This document shows positions 32,603 through 44,424 of a DNA stretch of 64,000 bases, in pieces. Below the pieces are notes generated by a model, which worked only from the letters and a program-made list of their open reading frames with translations, searched no databases and was not told the origin of the DNA. This DNA is from Dioszegia crocea (taxonomy: Eukaryota; Basidiomycota; Tremellomycetes; Tremellales; Bulleribasidiaceae). The position numbers and the translations under genes are program-made. How positions within the stretch are numbered: position 1 is the stretch's first letter; each line of letters starts with the position of its first letter. The stretch is taken from the NCBI GenBank assembly GCA_001600615.1, contig BCKK01000009.1, forward strand, positions 657,213 through 721,212, read 5' to 3'.

Positions 32603-34589
32603 TTATGTCGTCTTCCCATTGACCCCCATTCGCCCATCCCCTTGATCTTCACCAGATCCAGCCCCAGAATCCCAAAACCTCGCCATCCTCAACTCCACAT
32701 CCCCAATATCCAACAAACACGCACACATCTCATGCTCGTAAGGATCCACCACCGGTTCAAAGCGCTTATAGCAAGCGAGGCAATAGCCATCTTCCTGATT
32801 CTTGGCGTCTGGGAGGTCGTGGCGTGGATGAGGAACATAGGTGGGTGGGCAAGTAACGCAGATTTGGGCGCTGAAGCGATGACCGCATACGTCGCAGGGT
32901 TTATCTGATGATGATTGGGCGTCTGGATTATCAGCCAGTTGGAAACCCCCAGATGAGAAGTGGGTGTACTCACAGTTCGGAACGTCGAGTCGGGCCGGTA
33001 TGAGGGAGCATGATGGAAGAATGATTGGTTTGTTGATTTGTAAGAAGCGTAGACCGCCTGGTCCAGCTTGGGGCAACGCAACGCCTTGAGCATCCTCACC
33101 CCAGACTGAAAAGTAAACCTCGCAAACGAGTGCGTGCGATACTTGTATCGGCGTAACCAGTCTATCCAGTCAGCACCTTCTAACGAGATTTGTGAAATGG
33201 GAGAGACGTACCCCGGTAAAGTGGTTGGTCGAGCTTGATCATGCTTCGGCATAAAAGCATTGCCCTCCGAGAGGAATCGTCCTTCCGATATACCCCCCGC
33301 ATCTTTCCCTCTCCACAGTGCCAAAGTCCCCGAGTCAGGATACTGGACAGCCCGAGGTGGGGTAGTGCCGAAAGTCGCTACATCCAAGTACGTCACATTC
33401 GTCACGGAGGCCTTTGTGTCTTCCGGATCCCGAGGTGAAGTCATGACATGAGTCTGCTTCAGGCGGAGAGTCCAGGAAAACACGGTCGTCAGGGCATTGG
33501 GAGCAGGGAGGGTGAGGCGAGTATGTATCGGACCACCAACTGAGAACTGCTTCTTCAGCTCATGCCAACAAGGGGACTCACCACATCCGTCATCATCTTT
33601 AATTCCCAGACTCCAAGACCATCCGCAAATCCATGTCTGGTCTGATCCAAATCGCTGAAATTCCCAGTCGGGTTCGGGTTATGCGTAACTTGTATACTTC
33701 TGGATCCCTCATGTAGTCCGACTATCCAGTCGTCTCCTCTGCTTCCTGATCCTTGACCCAGAGCGTCCGCTTGCGATTCGTTATAACTCGGCACGGCAGG
33801 AAGTCCGCCTTGCTCTTGTCGCGTAATGGAAAGATTATCGGTTGCGCCGAGAATTGGAGATAGGGAGGCGGGTGAAGTAGGTGATGGGGAGCGAGATGGT
33901 GTACGGGATGAACGTCCGGTCTTGTCTCGTTTGTTTGATCGGCCGAACAGACCGAATGGGGATGAAGACCTAGGAGGCTTTGGCTGACCCTCCAATTCGG
34001 CGAACAGTTCTTGCTTGACCGAACCATTCGGATGCCAGTCGTGCGGTGCAAATGTTGACGGGATGATCAACGTGAATTCGAATCTAAAGCATCAGCCAGA
34101 CTACATGCAGGGCTGAACGAACGAGACTCACCGCTGCATCCCTTCATCCAACACAATCCCATCCGCATTCCCACCCATCATCTCAACTTTCCGCTCAAAG
34201 ATGACATCCTCTTCTACCCCTCTTCCAGGTCCCATTTCCATCCGAGTCCTCGTCCTCACTCCGACCCTTACAGAATTGCATCGTCTCTGGGTAGTCCCGC
34301 GTGGAAGTTGAATTTCAACAACACCATTCAAGAGCTGGTCGTCCCTCGGCCCAGCAGACCGACCGTGCGGCCAGAGCGGGTCGTCTGGTGGGTCCATGAG
34401 TATTGTCCCATTGGTCAAGAGCTGGATCTGATGATTGATCAGCATGCGTATTAAATTATCTGTGGTGTGGTAAGTGCCACTTACCTCTACGGTGATCTTG
34501 TTGTTCCTGGAGCCGGCCGAAGATGAGGGGCAAGTCGGAGGGTAGCTCGAAGTGGCCCGAGCAGGGTTCAAGAAGCGGAGAACGCTCAT
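32603..34589 (-). CDS. Arrestin-like protein with Cys-rich C-terminus
   Basis: An alpha-arrestin-like protein, a class that in fungi acts as adaptor for ubiquitin ligases and membrane cargo. The start is placed at ATG 34587-34589 (MSVLRFLNPARATSS). The N-terminal arrestin fold reads ITVEIQLLTNGTILMDPPDD, LNGVVEIQLPRGTTQRR and RFEFTLIIPSTFAPHDW. A disordered Ser/Pro/Arg insert follows (SNKRDKTGRSSRTPSRSPSP). The C-terminal arrestin fold includes VFSWTLRLKQTHV and, across an intron, TPIQVSHALVCEVYFSVWG. The last exon has paired cysteines (CDVC, CVTC, CLAC, CAC) spaced like a zinc-binding module, which is unusual for this family. TAA is at 32603-32605. About five introns. Confidence 0.7.
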
Positions 34590-34859
34590 CTTGGATTTTG
34601 AACTCAATCTGACCGATGAGGATCTGCTGGTCCAGTCGGCTCACTAGACATCAGAAGCTGCGAGGGGTCAAGGATTTGGTAGGTGTGATACTACTCACGA
34701 AATGCAAAGAGGTTGATCAGCAACAAATCGTATATCCGTGACTGATGTGTATATCCGGCAGAAGGTGCCTGCATGATGCACGGTGGCCGTGACCGGCTCC
34801 TGTGTAATAGGTGATAAGGTCTTGAGCAGACTGCAATGATACATAGAATGAATACATGC

Positions 34860-37511
34860 CTATGGCTCTACAAAAGCAGTATCGAGCCCTTCCGAGTAGT
34901 CCCAGAGGGAGATCTTGGCGTCCAAGCCCGAACAAATAATTCGTGATCGATCTCCAACGACCGAGAAAACACGACCTGAACTGCCTCCGGTGAGGTTACT
35001 AAGGAGGCGACCAGTCGACCGATCCCAGACCTACCCATCAGCATTTCTCACATTCGCCGGTCGAGCAGAACTCACCTTGACGGTCGAATCGTAACTTCCA
35101 GAAAGAATGACCTGCTCTCCTAGCTGCACACTGCGGACAAGGTCCGTATGGCCCCTATTGAAACATCGGGTACAGAGGGCAGAGATCGAGTCGTGTGTCC
35201 GGGCAGGACAAGCACAGCTCGCCCAACATTGTCCAGCTTCTTCCAGCCGTAATTCCGCCTTACCCTCTGAGTAATCCTCAACGGGCTCCATTCCGGCCTC
35301 TCCATCATCCTCCACATTCCCAACAGACGCCTCGTCCTCTGTATGATGTAACATATCGCGTAACGAAAGGTCTCGAAGAGGCGGCATAATGTCGAGCGCA
35401 TCAACAATGTCAACACCGGGGAAATGGGAGATGAGGTGGTAGACTCGAATACTCGCGTCTGAGGAGCCGACGACGATTACGCCTCTTTGGGCAGGATGCG
35501 AATGGGGTGGAGGGAGGGAAAAGTCCATTGATGCGATACCGCGTGTGCCGGCGTCGATGCGAGCTAGTGGTTCGCCGGTATGGATCGACCAGACCCGAAG
35601 AGTTTTGTCACCCGATGCAGAGAGACTGTGAGCGTCAGCTAACTCGACGGATGAGTTGATCAGATCACACTCACATGTAATCCTTGGTCAAGCAGACCGC
35701 ATTGATAGCTACCCTGAGCTGTTCTTCGTTACAGTCAATAACCAACAACTGTTGAAGCGTGTGAACGTCATACACTCTGATAGTGCGATCTAAAGATTAG
35801 CGTAGAATCTTAGAGCAAGAGCAAGACTTACCCTTTGACGCGCTAACGATGCGCTCGTCGTCCGCTCTGACGCACAATATTGAATCGTTATGCGCTTGTA
35901 CCATCTTCTCCGGCTTCCCGTCTCCATTCTCCACATCCCACAGACACAATGTCCCATCACTGCCCCCACTGACAGCTACGACTCGCTTAGAGATCTCTGA
36001 GCCCCGGCGCGATGGTCGTCGAGACCGAGTAGACGATCCAGAGTTGTCCGGCGGTAAAGTAGGGATATTAGTCACCGCTAGACAGAGTATAGATCCGGAA
36101 TGACCATGCCGAAATATCTTGACGACTCGAGGTCGGACGCATGAGAGCTGCCATAGCCTCAAGCTCCGATCTCTCGATGCAGACAAAAGCCAATCTCGAC
36201 CCGAAGCGATATTTGGCGATGAGGGAATTGGGCTGCTGGGGTTTGTGCGCCAGAACGATACTGGATCGTCTAGGCGATCAACCTTGTCCCGCTGGAAGAG
36301 GTATGATCCGGAAGGGTGTACAATCTCAAAGCTCATTTGACGAGAAATGAGCTGGAGAGAGTAGATGGATTCGGAATGACCGGCAAATCCCCCAGCCTCC
36401 ATTGATGATATCGCATCTAGTGTCCTTGGTCGGATTGGACGCTTGATCATTTTAGGTCGTTGACCTGGTTGCGGTGGTAAAGTGAGGCATAGCTGACCGC
36501 CCTTGATCCGCCTGGCGAGAATGTGGGTTGCGATGTAGAGGTGTTGATAATTGACCCGAGGGAACACAGTGGGGAGATCATGGTAGGATAAGATATGCTG
36601 TAGTGCTGCAGCTCGATCGGGACGGGTACTCGCCAGCCGTAGGTTCTGGCGGGGCGAGAACGATAATCGAGGGAGTCGACGCGAAGACGTAGAGGGGGAC
36701 GATGAGTGGTTTTGGGTATAGGTCGGTAATTCCCCGCCACCACGTTCCCATACCAAACCTCTTACGCCTCCAGCCATAGAGTAAAGGTCAACCCCTCCGC
36801 CCCCTCCTAAGCCGCCCTGAGATCCAATGATATCCTGTCCGCCTGAATCGCCGAACGATGAACCGTCCAGGATTGGCTCGAAGTACGCCTCGTCATCCGG
36901 CGCAGTGGCCGGTCGGGGCTGGTGCAGAAGTTGGTAGTGCACCGCTGTGTCTTCCCAGGTTGTATGACGTGGTCGGATAGGGGGAACAGATGTTGCGCAT
37001 AATCTAGCCCAAAGACCTGGCAGATCAGCGACAGGTAGGAATGGGTCTGAGCGGGACTTACTCTGCTCCCCGCACAGCGTTGCCCAGGTCCTACAGACCA
37101 ATCGGCATTTTAAGATATCTTCCAAGCTTAGCTCTGCCAGAATGATCACTGCTATCTCCGAAGGTAGTTGCTGTAGCTTTAGCACTCCGAAGTGTGGACT
37201 GAGGGCATGTTTGTAAGTAGGACTCACGCCGACAACGTCTTTCTGAAGCATTCGGCTGAGGTCTGAGTGGATGCCGATCAAATCTGATCGGGTCAGTAGA
37301 AGCCAGAAACCAAAGTCAAGGTGAGCTCACCATCTCGAGGTAGAGATCGTAGTAGGGACTGGACAAGACCTAACCGGATCAGTCAATGATTCCAGACAGT
37401 GAAGGTAGAGGTCGACTGACCTCGGCGAGCTTCCAAAGGTAGGCCTAGACCCTCGAGGGTGATTCCATCTACACCATGGCTAGCTGCGGGAGCTGTGCAA
37501 TCGCCAAGCAT
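34860..37511 (-). CDS. F-box / WD40-repeat protein (SCF substrate receptor)
   Basis: Probable substrate-binding subunit of an SCF ubiquitin ligase. The start is tentatively ATG 37509-37511 (MLGDCTAPAASHG). The F-box reads LQQLPSEIAVIILAELSLED with RLVCRTWATLC. A low-complexity stretch and about seven WD40 repeats follow, recognisable from DWLLSASRDRSLRLWQL, VVAVSGGSDGTLCLWDV, SGDKTLRVW, GVIVVGSSDASIRVYHL, EQVILSGSYDSTVKVWD and ICSGLDAKISLWDYSE. TAG is at 34860-34862. An acidic insert (EDEASVGNVEDDGEAGMEP) lies between late repeats. Several short introns. I cannot assign it to Met30, Cdc4 or another named type. Its start lies only 156 bp from the Raptor stop. Confidence 0.75.
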
Positions 37512-37667
37512 CCTTGCGTCGGCAAGATTGCAATTGCAGCATACGATTAGACCTGTAGGGCTCTGAGTGAAGATTGCGGGTAAGATCAAAAGGCAAGTGG
37601 CAAACAATCCAATTCAAAATTTTAAATTGCAACCGCATCAACGACCTCTAATACATCATCACCACTT

Positions 37668-40600
37668 CTACAACAAGTACTTGGCCTGCGCCTGCAAGAA
37701 GGTATAGCTCCCACTATCACAATCGTGTCCCTGACCCACTCCGCTTCCGCGCAAATGACAACTCCGCCCATACCCAATACTCAAGAACGGACGGAGAGGG
37801 TGAAGGATCGTATGTGGCATACAATCGCTATTGACGACATCGTCCTGTTGCCTCTCAAAGGATATGGTCTCTTCAGTGACCAGATCGATGATGTCGAGTG
37901 AAGATCTGTACAATGCAAAATTGGCAGAGTGACCCTTGTTGTCATGGTGGTGCGCGACTGGACCCATTGTCGACATGAGTCCTGAGTGAGGCTGGAAACT
38001 AGCGACGGTGATACCTTTTGGCTGGACTAGGCGGCTTGTAGTGGGTTTGGACAGTTGTCGGATATCGTGGATGTTGATCAAGCCACTATCACTGATGGAG
38101 TCAGTCTAAGATAGCCGAGTGACCTTACGTTGCAGATGTAATATGCCGACTTTCACCTAGGAAGATCCCAACCTTCTTGATCCCCTTGGCAATTGACCCA
38201 CGCGCCATTCCTTCAACCTCCTTATCGCCCTGATACTGGAGTACGGCGGTTGCTGTTGATCGTCTCAGATCAAAGAGCTTGACAATGCCATTGGCGAAAC
38301 CAGCAATGAGGAGATTACCAGATTTGGGCTCAGTGATTAATGTCGTTACAGCGCTGTTCTCCCCTGTTTTCAATTGCTATAAATCAGCAAGAGTCCCTTA
38401 TCAGCCTGACAGCACTCACTCTGACTCGTTGTTCAGCTGGACAATCCCATATATTAACAATGTCTGCCGGTCCTCCGACCCCTAGCAGCCCTGAATGCCG
38501 CCACCAGGTGGTGTACAGTCTCCGATGATATGGATCGAGCACATCAACAGGGTGTTCTTTGATATTCAAGGCGAGAAAGGAAGAGATGGGCTGCATTTCA
38601 TTGAGTTCCTCAGACGGTCCGGCGAAAACGTGGATCTCGCCATTATCTGCTAATCAGCGCTTCCCTATTGCCCCAAGACCCACTCACCAGTCTCAGCCAG
38701 CACAACATTTGTCTCGTGTAGCTCATTCACGAACCTAGCGCAGGTGATGTGTGCGTTAGGAGGCAGGTCAATACTGATTGCTGCTGTCTTCTCGGACGAT
38801 GCCCAATCCCACAGGCTGCACTGTCAACACTGATACTCGTTATAGGCCCGATGGGCACTCACAATAGATCGTTCGAGTTGTTAGTCGCCAGCACCGTGCT
38901 GTTGAAACTGTGGAAACTCAAAGCGCGCCACTCATCCGGACTTTGGATATTCTTCATGTCCCATTTCCAAGGTAGTCCAGCTTACAATCAGCAAATCGAA
39001 CTTCAGGTGCGACTCACCATGCTGTTCGGCCAAAACGATTGAATCTTCTAGAACCCGATGACGGAGGATCCAAGTCATATCCTTTTCTTTACTGAAGAGT
39101 TCCTTCTGCGATGGGACTTGGGTAGACTAGGTATCAGCTTGAAATGCCAAATGAGGGGGATGACTCACGATGAGATACGCCCTCAATGACATCCGACTCG
39201 CCTTGAATAGGTTCTGATTGGCTCTGACATCTTTAATCGCAAACACCTCCAGTTCGGCCGTTTTCCACCCTTTCGCCAAATATCGCCCAGCTTCCAACAA
39301 TACATCCACCGAGCAATCATCCCACGTTTCTGACACCTTGTCAAACCTCCAAACATCCCCCGCCGTCTGTTGACACTTGGCAATGCAGCCCTTGGCTAAT
39401 CGATTGACGGACTCTTCAGGATCTTGGCTGTAGATCGTGAGCATCCTCGCGACCTTCGTCAGAATCTGGACCAGGTGGAGGTTGGTATCGTCTATCCCCA
39501 CGACCTCTTTCAGCACCTTCACCACTGTGACGAGCTCGGCTCCTCGTTTCCGAAGTTGCATGGCGGCCTGTTGTGCTTGGTATAGCCAAACACCGATTGG
39601 CGCCCATTTACCCACGCCAGCAAGGGTATGGTATAGCAGGATCTGCATCTCTTGCCTGACTTGGATCGCCGCGTCGGTCTCTGCTTGACTGAGGAGTCGG
39701 TCGATGAGATCCAGGGAGGATTGGGATTCGACAATATCGCCAGTAGGGTATGGGCTGAACCACCATTGGAGAGCGTAAAGCATCGCTGCTCTCGTTTCCA
39801 CCGTCCTGTCATTCACCAGCGCCATCAGACTATTTTGCAACGCCTGCAAAACCTCCTGATCCCCTTCTCGGTCAAGCACCATACCATGCAACAGCTCGGC
39901 ACTCAGTAAGGCACCCCACTGCCTTATGAGCCCGATCTGCTGGTCCAGCATCCGCATTGCCAGGTTGAGTGCGCGAAGGAAGAATTTGGGCGCTTCTCGC
40001 TTGGGAATGTAATTGATGATGGTGCAGAGTATAGCGGCACACTCGACCGCTTTGACATTCTCACCATCGTCAAGTCCAGCTTCGAGATGATGCAGGAAAA
40101 AGACGACAGCTTTGACGTCAGATAGGTATGCGGCCTTTTTGACGGGCTCAGCAAGTCGTCGTATTGCCCCTTCGTGCTTGATGAGGGAGGCCCAAATACT
40201 GATGACGAGATCGGCAATATTTGGTTCGTCTAGATCAAGAAGATCCAAAGCGACCTCAAGCGCACCGCATTGAATGGCGAGTACGAGGGCTTTCGGACCC
40301 AATTTCGCAAGACACGCATCGAGCGCATTGCAAGCTTGGGCGCGGAGAGGCTTTGTTACTGCCGCTTGACAGATGATGGGGAGTTTACCAATTGCGATTT
40401 GGATGTTGTCGTCTGCTTTATAGCTCCCAATAAGCGCTTGGTTACTGGTGAGAATAGATTCGAGTTGATCCTCCATAAATGACAACATCTGTATTTCCGC
40501 CTCCCATTCGGGCCGTGTATCCTGATCGAAGAAATCAGGTAGTTGCTCGAAGAAATTTTCAAGGATCAAGTCCCATGTTACCCAGAGTGAATGTGATGTC

Positions 40601-42021
40601 GAAGAAGGGATAGAGGGGATAGATTCCGGTTTAACATTATACGCCCCGAGAACGCGCTGTGACATCAAAAACCCAGCGGCGAGTTGAGAGATCGATTGGC
40701 CCGATTGTCCAAAGATCCGCTGATACATTGCCCCATCCATAGATTGCCAGGCGATAGTATGGAGGATAGCGACGAGCTCACACCATAGTCGTCCCTTGAG
40801 ATCGGGTGACATATTGTCCCACAATTCCTCCATATACGTCCTACTTCGTTGTTTTGACGAATCTAACGAGCTCAGAGGGAATGTCTGGTTATTGTGATGA
40901 AGGAGCGCAACCTTCAGTGGGGTCAAGAGACAAATGGTGAATAGGTCGTCGGGCATTCCGTGGATTTTGGGAATTCGCTCGTTTGGTCCACAAGCGGCGA
41001 AATGGATTTGACGCTTGGCGTAGACTGGTGGGTGGGCCTGGGCGATCTCCGGGTTTTGTAGAGCGGCAGCGGTGAGTTGACGGTCAATCTCTGCAGCTTC
41101 TTGATGGGCGGATTGAATCAGCCGACCGGCATGATGGCAGTCCCAAATGTAGCATGTGGATGCTCCTGCCCAGCTCAGAACTTCGAATAGTACCATTGGA
41201 ATATACCTGATATCGTTTCAGCTTAGGTCGATCCGTATGTGGAAAGCACCCACTCGGTTGGTCCACCTCCATCGAGAGCACACTCCTCGAACGACTTATC
41301 GTAACACCACAACTCCCCGGCTTCGGTTGGCGGTTCTTGAATACCATGCCCGCTGTAGAATGCCATGATGTAGCTATCAGGGCCGGCGAGCTGACGGGAT
41401 CGCAGCAAATGATGCTGGATGATCTGCTTTGAGGGATCGGGCGCCTTTCAATCAGCCACAGGTCGAACGTCATTGTCCAAGATGGACAACTCACAGATCT
41501 GACCGCTATCTGGTTTTTGCTATCCATGTTTTGGATAAGCTTGGTGTAACCTGATCATAAGCGACTGTAACGGCTGGGCGGTGTTGTAAGACTTACTCTT
41601 CATGATCTTGAGCATACTACCCTGGGGATCTTTGCCCTGGGGCTGCAGCCACGCGTACTGTCCCACTTTCCGCATATTCATCTCATGTGCCAGGTGTAGA
41701 CAAGTCATCAGTACCGCATGCTGGCACTGTCCAGCTGCTATGGAGTAAGTTGAGCCACACGAGAGGTAAAAGCAGAGACTCACCGATCAACTCGGCCTCT
41801 TCGACAGCTTCCTCCGCTGCAGACTTGATCACTTGGTGTCTGACTGACGCCCACGCAAGCGGCGGCTTTGCAGGTCCCATTGCCGCGCTCAGGCCTTCCA
41901 TACTCGACCAGCTTCCGCTGGAGGAGACGTAGCTTGAAGTGGCATGGTCATACCCTGCCGATCCAGGCGGGTAAGATGCGGGTGTTTGGATTTGATGCTG
42001 GACCGCGGCTGGCTGTTGCAT
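37668..42021 (-). CDS. KOG1: Raptor / Kog1, TORC1 scaffold subunit
   Basis: The substrate-recruiting subunit of TOR complex 1. The start ATG 42019-42021 opens with a Gln/Ser/Pro-rich leader (MQQPAAVQHQIQTPASYPPG). The caspase-like N-terminal domain is assembled over introns: SYIMAFYSGHGIQEPP (His of the dyad), then YIPMVLFEVLSWAGAS and CYIWDCHHAGRL (Cys of the dyad), IHFAACGPNERIP and MPDDLFTICLLTPLKVAL. A HEAT-type region includes LIRQWGALLSAELL and RAAMLYALQWWFSP. The C-terminal WD40 part includes LIAGFANGIVKLFDLRR and ends LQAQAKYLL with TAG at 37668-37670. Length of roughly 1,250 residues fits the family. The extreme N-terminal Raptor signature (around ALVLCLN in animals) is only weakly recognisable here. 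Confidence 0.9.
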
Positions 42022-42964
42022 TTTTACGTAGACCTGAAGATCAGACGTCGTGTCAGCATTGATGAGTATGATCCGCTAGGTGAAGAGGATTAGCTTTCAT
42101 GTTCATTGCTCCTTTCAGGTGTCATATCAGGGATCACAATGAAAGGATGAGGTGCGAAACCAATACTTGGGGCGAGTGCCACACTCGCATGCGGAGATAT
42201 CGTTTCCGACGGAAAGATATTGCCGGCAGTGGACGTTGGGCTGCTGCAGCAAACTTGACCCATGCAAACATTCATCATCCCTCACATCTCTGCATACTAG
42301 TAATACACATTGGAAGCCTCCTATACGTTCCATTCGACCCGGGTGAAGTCTGAGCCTGGGTAGCGATTTCAACCGGAAAATTCCAATCACTAGGTGAGCA
42401 TCTTTGTCCATGCCTGCCTTCCAACGCCTCCATCCCATCCCCTACCCTCCAAATGATTACTATAAAGAATCGCTACACAGAAGTCACTCCTTCGGGAGAG
42501 CTGACGACTTGACAATCTATGTAAGCCCAATTTATCATAATCCGAAGAAGGGCCCAAGCGCTGACCATGCTCCTCTCCTTGGTCTGATATTGCCCCTTCA
42601 CAGAACATAGTAAGTCAAAACCTCGTCGGTATGCATTCTCCACAGCGGCCATACTGACAACACAGACTGATGCATCCTCACTCCTACCCATTTTCCGAAA
42701 TGCCCACTTTTGGCGCAAGCTGATCAGTGAGCCAGAAGTCGACACCCGTTGTTCTAGCCTCCGTTCAATCCGTAAGTCCTGTATCCACACTCTATCACTA
42801 TTCTTTACTTTTATGATTATTCAAACCAATTTGACAAGCATATGTAGGATCCTTCGGGAACTGACTACTTTGATTACCTGTATGACTCTTATCCCATCCG
42901 TCGCTTCATTTACGCCCGTCCAAGAGAATGCTCCGAGCTGATAATGCAGTGAGACTTCTACGCG
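42022..42964. other. Divergent intergenic region between Raptor and coiled-coil gene
   Basis: A 943-bp region with no strong gene. The plus strand holds splice-like signals and a possible small spliced frame at 42410-42864 (listed separately), which could alternatively be a spliced 5' leader of the downstream gene. Confidence 0.4.
42410..42864 (+). CDS. Possible small spliced gene or spliced 5' leader
   Basis: From ATG 42410 (MPAFQRLHPIPYPPNDYY) a 37-codon exon ends at a good donor (TATGTAAGC). A 6-nt microexon AACATA may follow, flanked by strong acceptor and donor signals. A third exon (TDASSLLPIFRNAHFWRKL) ends at GTAAGT, and the next exon stops at TGA 42862-42864 after RSFGN. The product would be about 83 residues with no recognised family. 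The splice signals are convincing, the protein less so. It may be a leader of the gene at 42965. Confidence 0.3.
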
Positions 42965-44279
42965 ATGCCGCCATATAACGATACCCCCAGAATCCGCAAT
43001 GATCCACATCTTATGAGATGGAGCGGGAATGCCATGGTAGGGCGCAACAAGAAGGCATTGAGGAAATCTGAGATTGAGTGAGTGTCAGATTTCAGCCCCG
43101 TCGGAAAGTCCGCTAATTGTCAGATTTGCTCCTTCCATTGACCAAGTATCATTCTATGATGCTCCCCGCGAACGATCGTCATCCCCCGAACTCGCTCGTT
43201 TTGTCACCAACAGCGGCAATAAATCACATCCCGCCGCTCGTTTTGCTCGACGAGGCAAGATAAACTCTTGGGCGCCAACATACGAAGAAGTCCGGGATGA
43301 GGCGCATGTCAGGAAGCGGATGAAGATCTGCATGGAGGAATTTATGCCCATTTCAGCTTCGGATACGGGATTACCCCTTCCCGGTAATGTCGCGGCGCAA
43401 CAGGAAGCAAGGGCGGAGAAAGAAAGGGAAAAGGAGGAATTCGACCGATATCTACTCCCACACCTCCGAAGTCCTTCGCCTCCCTTGACGACGGATCAGC
43501 TTGCTCCGATGCTGGCGATCCCGCAATCATACGTCGATATCATGATGAGCCCCTCGATGCGTCATACACTAGGCGACGACTCGATGGAGCAGGGCCTTCA
43601 GCGCACGGCTAGTGATCTTCTCGAATCGGAGAAGCCACTACTACAGTCGCTGGGTCGCCTACAGGATATTTTCCGACTCCTGGAACGGGATGTCCCCGAA
43701 ATCCCAATTTCCGACGCGGCCGATACTTCTACCTCTTCCAATCAACCTAGGTTTAAGCATCGAATTGCTGACCTGCCCCACGTTTCCGACACCGATAACC
43801 TCTGGCGAGTCACGCAGGAACTGCTCCAGAACACCTATCCACCTAGCATCGAATATAGCATCACAAATCCCCTCAACCTCGTCAACATGCCGTCAAAGCA
43901 GGAAGTTGCTGCTTTGAACCTCACTCCCCTCGAACGTCTATTCGTTCACCCTAACGGCATCACAATCACCGCCGCCCCTCCCGCTTCCCACCCATACCTC
44001 CAGCTCGAGAAGACCCACGCCGCCTATCCTCCTACCATCCGGTACAATATTGATATTGGCAAGCAGGTGTCAGCGGTGGATGATGCGTTGGAGCGGATTC
44101 AGGAGTTGTTGGCGGATTGTAACGAATATAAGACGAGGTTGGAGGAAGCCAGGGATAGAATAGCGGATGTGGCGAGGGCGAGAAAGAAGGTGTGGTCTGT
44201 GATTAAGGACAGGGCTGGAGCGGAGCTGGACCGGTACGAAGGGAGGCTGGGAGAGATCGCTGGCGGCCAATTATTGTAG
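42965..44279 (+). CDS. Predicted nuclear coiled-coil protein, possibly Rxt2-like
   Basis: The short first exon (MPPYNDTPRIRNDPHLMRW, ending RKSEIE) is joined by removal of a 46-nt intron to FAPSIDQVSFYDAPRERS and one long exon to TAG 44277-44279. The product is about 425 residues. An N-terminal basic segment (ARFARRGKINSW, then HVRKRMKICMEEFMP) is followed by a charged helix (QQEARAEKEREKEEFDRYL) and a C-terminal coiled coil (DDALERIQELLADCNEYKTR). The order of a basic region followed by an RKRMK helix vaguely recalls Rxt2 subunits of the Rpd3L histone deacetylase, but the match is weak. Confidence 0.6.
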
Positions 44280-44424
44280 ATACCACTCGATCAGTCGTTG
44301 TATAGAGCTCAGAACGAAGTTGTAGATTTTGCATGTAGACTAGCTGTGACGTAATCCGACTTTCCCTCCTACGCCTGTCTATCATTTTGCTGTTGTTGCT
44401 GCACCTCTATCACCATCACTCATT

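Noticed and set aside
37200..37240. Possible 29-nt intron in the F-box gene (GTGAGT...CTCAG)
   Set aside because: It is shorter than any other intron here and its removal shifts the frame; reading through joins directly to the F-box.
43074..43124. Start of the coiled-coil gene at the TTG/SECQISAP region
   Set aside because: This segment is an intron (GTGAGT...TTGTCAG); the true first exon begins at ATG 42965 and joins in frame.
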